Shown: piece by piece, positions 13,154-15,190 of the stretch
Position numbering within the stretch: the stretch's first letter is position 1
Layout: each line of letters begins with the position of its first letter
Assembly: GCA_002366595.1 (NCBI GenBank)
Contig: DFBK01000100.1
Coordinates: 1 to 15,190, forward strand
Reading direction: 5' to 3'
Source of the DNA: Anaerolineales bacterium UBA3082
Lineage (GTDB): Bacteria; Chloroflexota; Anaerolineae; UBA7937
DNA: 15,190 nucleotides
Made by a program: the position numbers and the translations under genes
Notes under the pieces: generated by a model
Seen by the model: the letters and a program-made list of their open reading frames with translations, nothing else
The model's database searches: none
Told to the model about the DNA's origin: nothing

Positions 13154-14091
13154 CTTCTCTCGCTTCTCTGCACCAGCCGCACAAAAACATCCTCCAGGCT
13201 GGGACGCGCCAACTCGTAGCGTACCAAGGCCAAATCGCTGGCCACGATCAGCCTGGGCAGCTCTCGCTTCGCCACCCCTACATCCCCAGCGAAGACCCTC
13301 ACCCCATCACCCTCTGCCTCTACCCTGTCCACCCAAGACAGTCTGCGCAAATCATCTGCCCATCCGCTTATCCGTTCTCCTAATCCCTTGTCAAACTCCA
13401 TCTCGAAGACAGGAGAGGCATACTTCTCCCTCAGTTCTTCTCTTCCCGCTTGCATTAGCAGTTGCCCCCGGTTGATGATGCCTATCGTGTCGCAAACTCT
13501 TTCCACATCGGCTAGGATGTGGGTAGACATGAAAACAGTGGCTTCCTCCCGCAGGCGGTCGATGAGGGCCAAGACATCGCGCCGGCCCATGGGGTCCAGA
13601 CCAGATGCGGGCTCGTCGAGGAAAAGCACGGAGGGCCAATTAATGAGCGCCTGAGCGATACCGAGCCGCTGCCTCATCCCCTTGGAGTATCCACCTGTCC
13701 TACGCTTGGCCGCCTCCCGGAGATTCACCAACTCCAGTAATTCGGCCACGCGCCTCTTCAACTCCCCTCCAGGGATGGAAAAGAGTCTTCCTACATAGGT
13801 CAGGAACTCTTGGCCCGTCATCCAATTGTAGAAAGCGGGATCTTCGGGCAGATAGCCTATCTGTTGGCGAGGGAACCGCCAACCCAAGGTTATCTCCTGG
13901 CCGGCCACCCAGGCTTTGCCTCGCCTCGGCCTTGCTAGGCCCACGAGTAACCTGATGGTGGTGGTCTTACCCGCCCCGTTAGGGCCCAGATAGCCGAAGA
14001 CGGTTTTGGGCTCCACGGTCAAGTCCAGGTCTCGCAAAGCCACCACCTTGCCGAATGACTTGGAGAGTCCTTCGCACCTGATGGCGCTCAT
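13150..14091 (-). CDS. ABC transporter ATP-binding protein
   Basis: A 313-aa ATPase partner of the ABC-2 permease that follows it. Motifs are Walker A GPNGAGKTT (36-44), YLPEDP in the Q-loop region (80-85), signature YSKGMRQRL (135-143), Walker B VLFLDEP (155-161), the D-loop SGLDP, and H-loop His191 in MSTHI. A C-terminal domain of about 100 residues (from about 210) is typical of gliding or drug-export ATPases. The ATG lies six bases after the PLDc_N gene's stop codon, and its own stop codon overlaps the permease start. This places it in a tight operon: GntR, PLDc_N, ATPase, permease, YhfC. Confidence 0.96.
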   Translation of the reverse strand: MSAIRCEGLSKSFGKVVALRDLDLTVEPKTVFGYLGPNGAGKTTTIRLLVGLARPRRGKAWVAGQEITLGWRFPRQQIGYLPEDPAFYNWMTGQEFLTYVGRLFSIPGGELKRRVAELLELVNLREAAKRRTGGYSKGMRQRLGIAQALINWPSVLFLDEPASGLDPMGRRDVLALIDRLREEATVFMSTHILADVERVCDTIGIINRGQLLMQAGREELREKYASPVFEMEFDKGLGERISGWADDLRRLSWVDRVEAEGDGVRVFAGDVGVAKRELPRLIVASDLALVRYELARPSLEDVFVRLVQRSERR

Positions 14092-14097
14092 ATTCCC

Positions 14098-14316
14098 CTA
14101 CTCCTCTCGACCTACTACCAAGTAGATGATGGGGCCAAAGGTGCCGATGAGAAGGATGATGGCCAACCATACCCACTTATTGCCACCCTTGACCCGCTCT
14201 CTCTTGTAGAGATCCCAGAGGGCCACAGCGATCAACCCCAAGTCGATGATGAGGATAGGGATGAGCAAGGGCCACCACTGCCACAGGGTTTCCAGATCTC
14301 CCAAATACATCTTCAC
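14098..14316 (-). CDS. PLDc_N-domain small membrane protein
   Basis: A 72-aa protein with two TM helices (about 11-33 and 48-67) separated by a basic cytoplasmic loop, WDLYKRERVKGGNKW. The end GTFGPIIYLVVGREE is the characteristic finish of the phospholipase D N-terminal (PLDc_N) domain, here without the catalytic PLD part. Such stand-alone copies are common beside ABC transporter and GntR genes, where they may tune the transporter or sense membrane state (inference). The ATG is preceded by an excellent GGAGGTG site. The gene is separated by 6 bp from the ATPase gene and by 85 bp from gntR. Confidence 0.9.
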   Translation of the reverse strand: MKMYLGDLETLWQWWPLLIPILIIDLGLIAVALWDLYKRERVKGGNKWVWLAIILLIGTFGPIIYLVVGREE

Positions 14317-14401
14317 CTCCTATGGAAACTAGCCTGGCTGAGTAGGGAGATATTCCGCTGCCACTTTCTCGCGCCCCTGAAGGGCAACCAAAGGGCATAG
14401 A

Positions 14402-14821
14402 TCAACGAGATTCAACCCCCCACCGACTCTGCCCTGAGTACCCTTCCCACTCCTCCAGTTGTTTCTCCAAAGCCTCCCTTATCTCCCCGGTCTCATACCC
14501 CAGGCTGAAGGCCTCCAGGAGAGCACTACCGATGATGGCCCGCAAGCGATCTCTTCGCATGGCCGCCAATCGCCCCTCACCGCGCCGCTCGGCGATGAAG
14601 GAGCCCCGCCCCTGCTGGGTGGAGATCACCCCCTGGCTATCCAGTTCGTGATAGGCATGAACCACGGTGTTAGGGTTCACCCGGAGATCTACAGCCAGTT
14701 GGCGGATGGTGGGCAACTGATCTCCAGGCTTCAGCCTCCTGGTGGCTACCAGATGCTTGATCTGCTCCATTATCTGGGCGTAGATAGGCACACCGCCCTC
14801 GTAATCCACCTGGATTCCCAT
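14402..14821 (-). CDS. GntR-family transcriptional regulator, YtrA subfamily
   Basis: A 139-aa repressor-type protein. The N-terminal winged helix-turn-helix spans about 12-78 with the signature PIYAQIMEQIKHLV, LPTIRQLAVDLRVNPNTVVHAYHEL and the wing GRGSFIA. The short C-terminal extension (about 60 residues) is helical and too small for a FadR or UTRA effector domain, which places it in the YtrA subfamily, normally encoded with ABC transporters. In Bacillus the YtrA operon responds to cell-wall antibiotics; by analogy this protein probably represses its own module. The ATG at 14821 follows GGAAAGAG. Only 36 bp separate it from the upstream PH-protein gene, so promoter and operator must overlap that gene's 3' end or lie further upstream. 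Confidence 0.93.
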   Translation of the reverse strand: MGIQVDYEGGVPIYAQIMEQIKHLVATRRLKPGDQLPTIRQLAVDLRVNPNTVVHAYHELDSQGVISTQQGRGSFIAERRGEGRLAAMRRDRLRAIIGSALLEAFSLGYETGEIREALEKQLEEWEGYSGQSRWGVESR

Positions 14822-14857
14822 CTCTTTCCATACCTTCTTAGATAGAGAGTAGCCTGA

Positions 14858-15190
14858 CTATTCTCTCTCAGAGAGGTCGCGGCGGATGGCCTGTACTTCG
14901 TCTAGGAGAGCGCTGAGAACCTCAGCCTCGGTCATAGAAACCGCTTCCACTTCCGCCTGGGTGGGAGCCATCGCCCCCCTGAAGCGCCTTAGAGACGCAC
15001 TCACCGTCTCGTACACCTCCCGGACATTGGATAGGCCGACCAGGCTCTCCTCAGCACCTGTCTGTCCGGCTCTTCCCGCCGTCTGGATATCCAGCGTGCC
15101 CACACCTAGCATTCGGTCGAAGGGGTCGCGTTTCACCTTGAGGTTGGTGACTGTACGATAGGGGACATGCTTCACCGACTTGGTCCACAC
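14858..15190 (-). CDS. bacterial PH-domain (bPH2/DUF304) membrane protein, C-terminal part
   Basis: The visible 110 codons are the C-terminal part of a protein that starts beyond the right window edge. HVPYRTVTNLKVKRDPFDRMLGVGTLDIQTAG is the conserved core of bacterial PH-like (bPH2, YdbS/YdbT-type) domains. It is followed by a glutamate-rich helix ending DEVQAIRRDLSERE. Such proteins usually have two TM helices before this domain, here outside the window. The GTG at the edge is an internal Val, not a start. It is 36 bp upstream of gntR on the same strand and may be the first gene of the envelope module. Confidence 0.88.
   Translation of the reverse strand: MWTKSVKHVPYRTVTNLKVKRDPFDRMLGVGTLDIQTAGRAGQTGAEESLVGLSNVREVYETVSASLRRFRGAMAPTQAEVEAVSMTEAEVLSALLDEVQAIRRDLSERE

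Overview
The window looks like part of a Chloroflexota chromosome, probably Anaerolineae or a relative. The basis is the moderately high GC content, a secreted beta-helix protein ending in the tail IYLPLVLR (a tail I associate with secreted Chloroflexota proteins), the style of the CoaE and FmdB-like proteins, and the tight co-directional operons. The phylum call is inference, because there is no rRNA or other marker gene here. No tRNA, rRNA, CRISPR array or replication origin was seen.

Layout. Positions 1-187 are AT-rich and gene-free, and end in a terminator for the leftward pair coaE and a 64-aa membrane protein (224-1014). Between coaE and the rightward operon (1115-3672) lies a compact divergent promoter region. 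Both sides carry the same extended -10 box, and it sits so close to each start codon that both transcripts should be leaderless or nearly so. The rightward operon encodes a four-helix membrane protein, a HAD hydrolase, an RmlC-like cupin and a D-2-hydroxyacid dehydrogenase. A REP-associated tyrosine transposase (RAYT, 3744-4244) follows, flanked by GTAG-headed hairpins that are its probable substrates. Next comes a xylose-isomerase-like TIM-barrel protein (4348-5193). A bidirectional terminator separates it from leftward dtd (5243-5686). A small ferredoxin-like fold protein (5763-6062) and a leftward FmdB-type zinc-ribbon protein (6093-6443) complete the left half.

The middle (about 6494-9445) is rearranged. 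The 3' part of a NatB-like ABC permease gene (intact copy 9271-10506) plus its downstream region has been partially duplicated in tandem; the copies are at 6576-7020 and 9001-9445. The second partial permease copy was then split by a segment of about 1.8 kb carrying a secreted beta-helix protein gene (7038-8750). A joint with 14 bp of shared sequence (CCAGCACCTTCGCC) can still be read.

The right part (10499-15190) is a leftward series of membrane-related genes. They are the NatA-like ATPase that pairs with the intact permease, a YhfC-type intramembrane protease, a second ABC permease/ATPase pair, a PLDc_N-type small membrane protein, a YtrA-type GntR regulator and the C-terminal part of a bacterial PH-domain protein cut by the window edge. 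The order PH protein - GntR - PLDc_N - ATPase - permease - YhfC suggests one regulated envelope-stress or export module, with the GntR protein as its likely local repressor.
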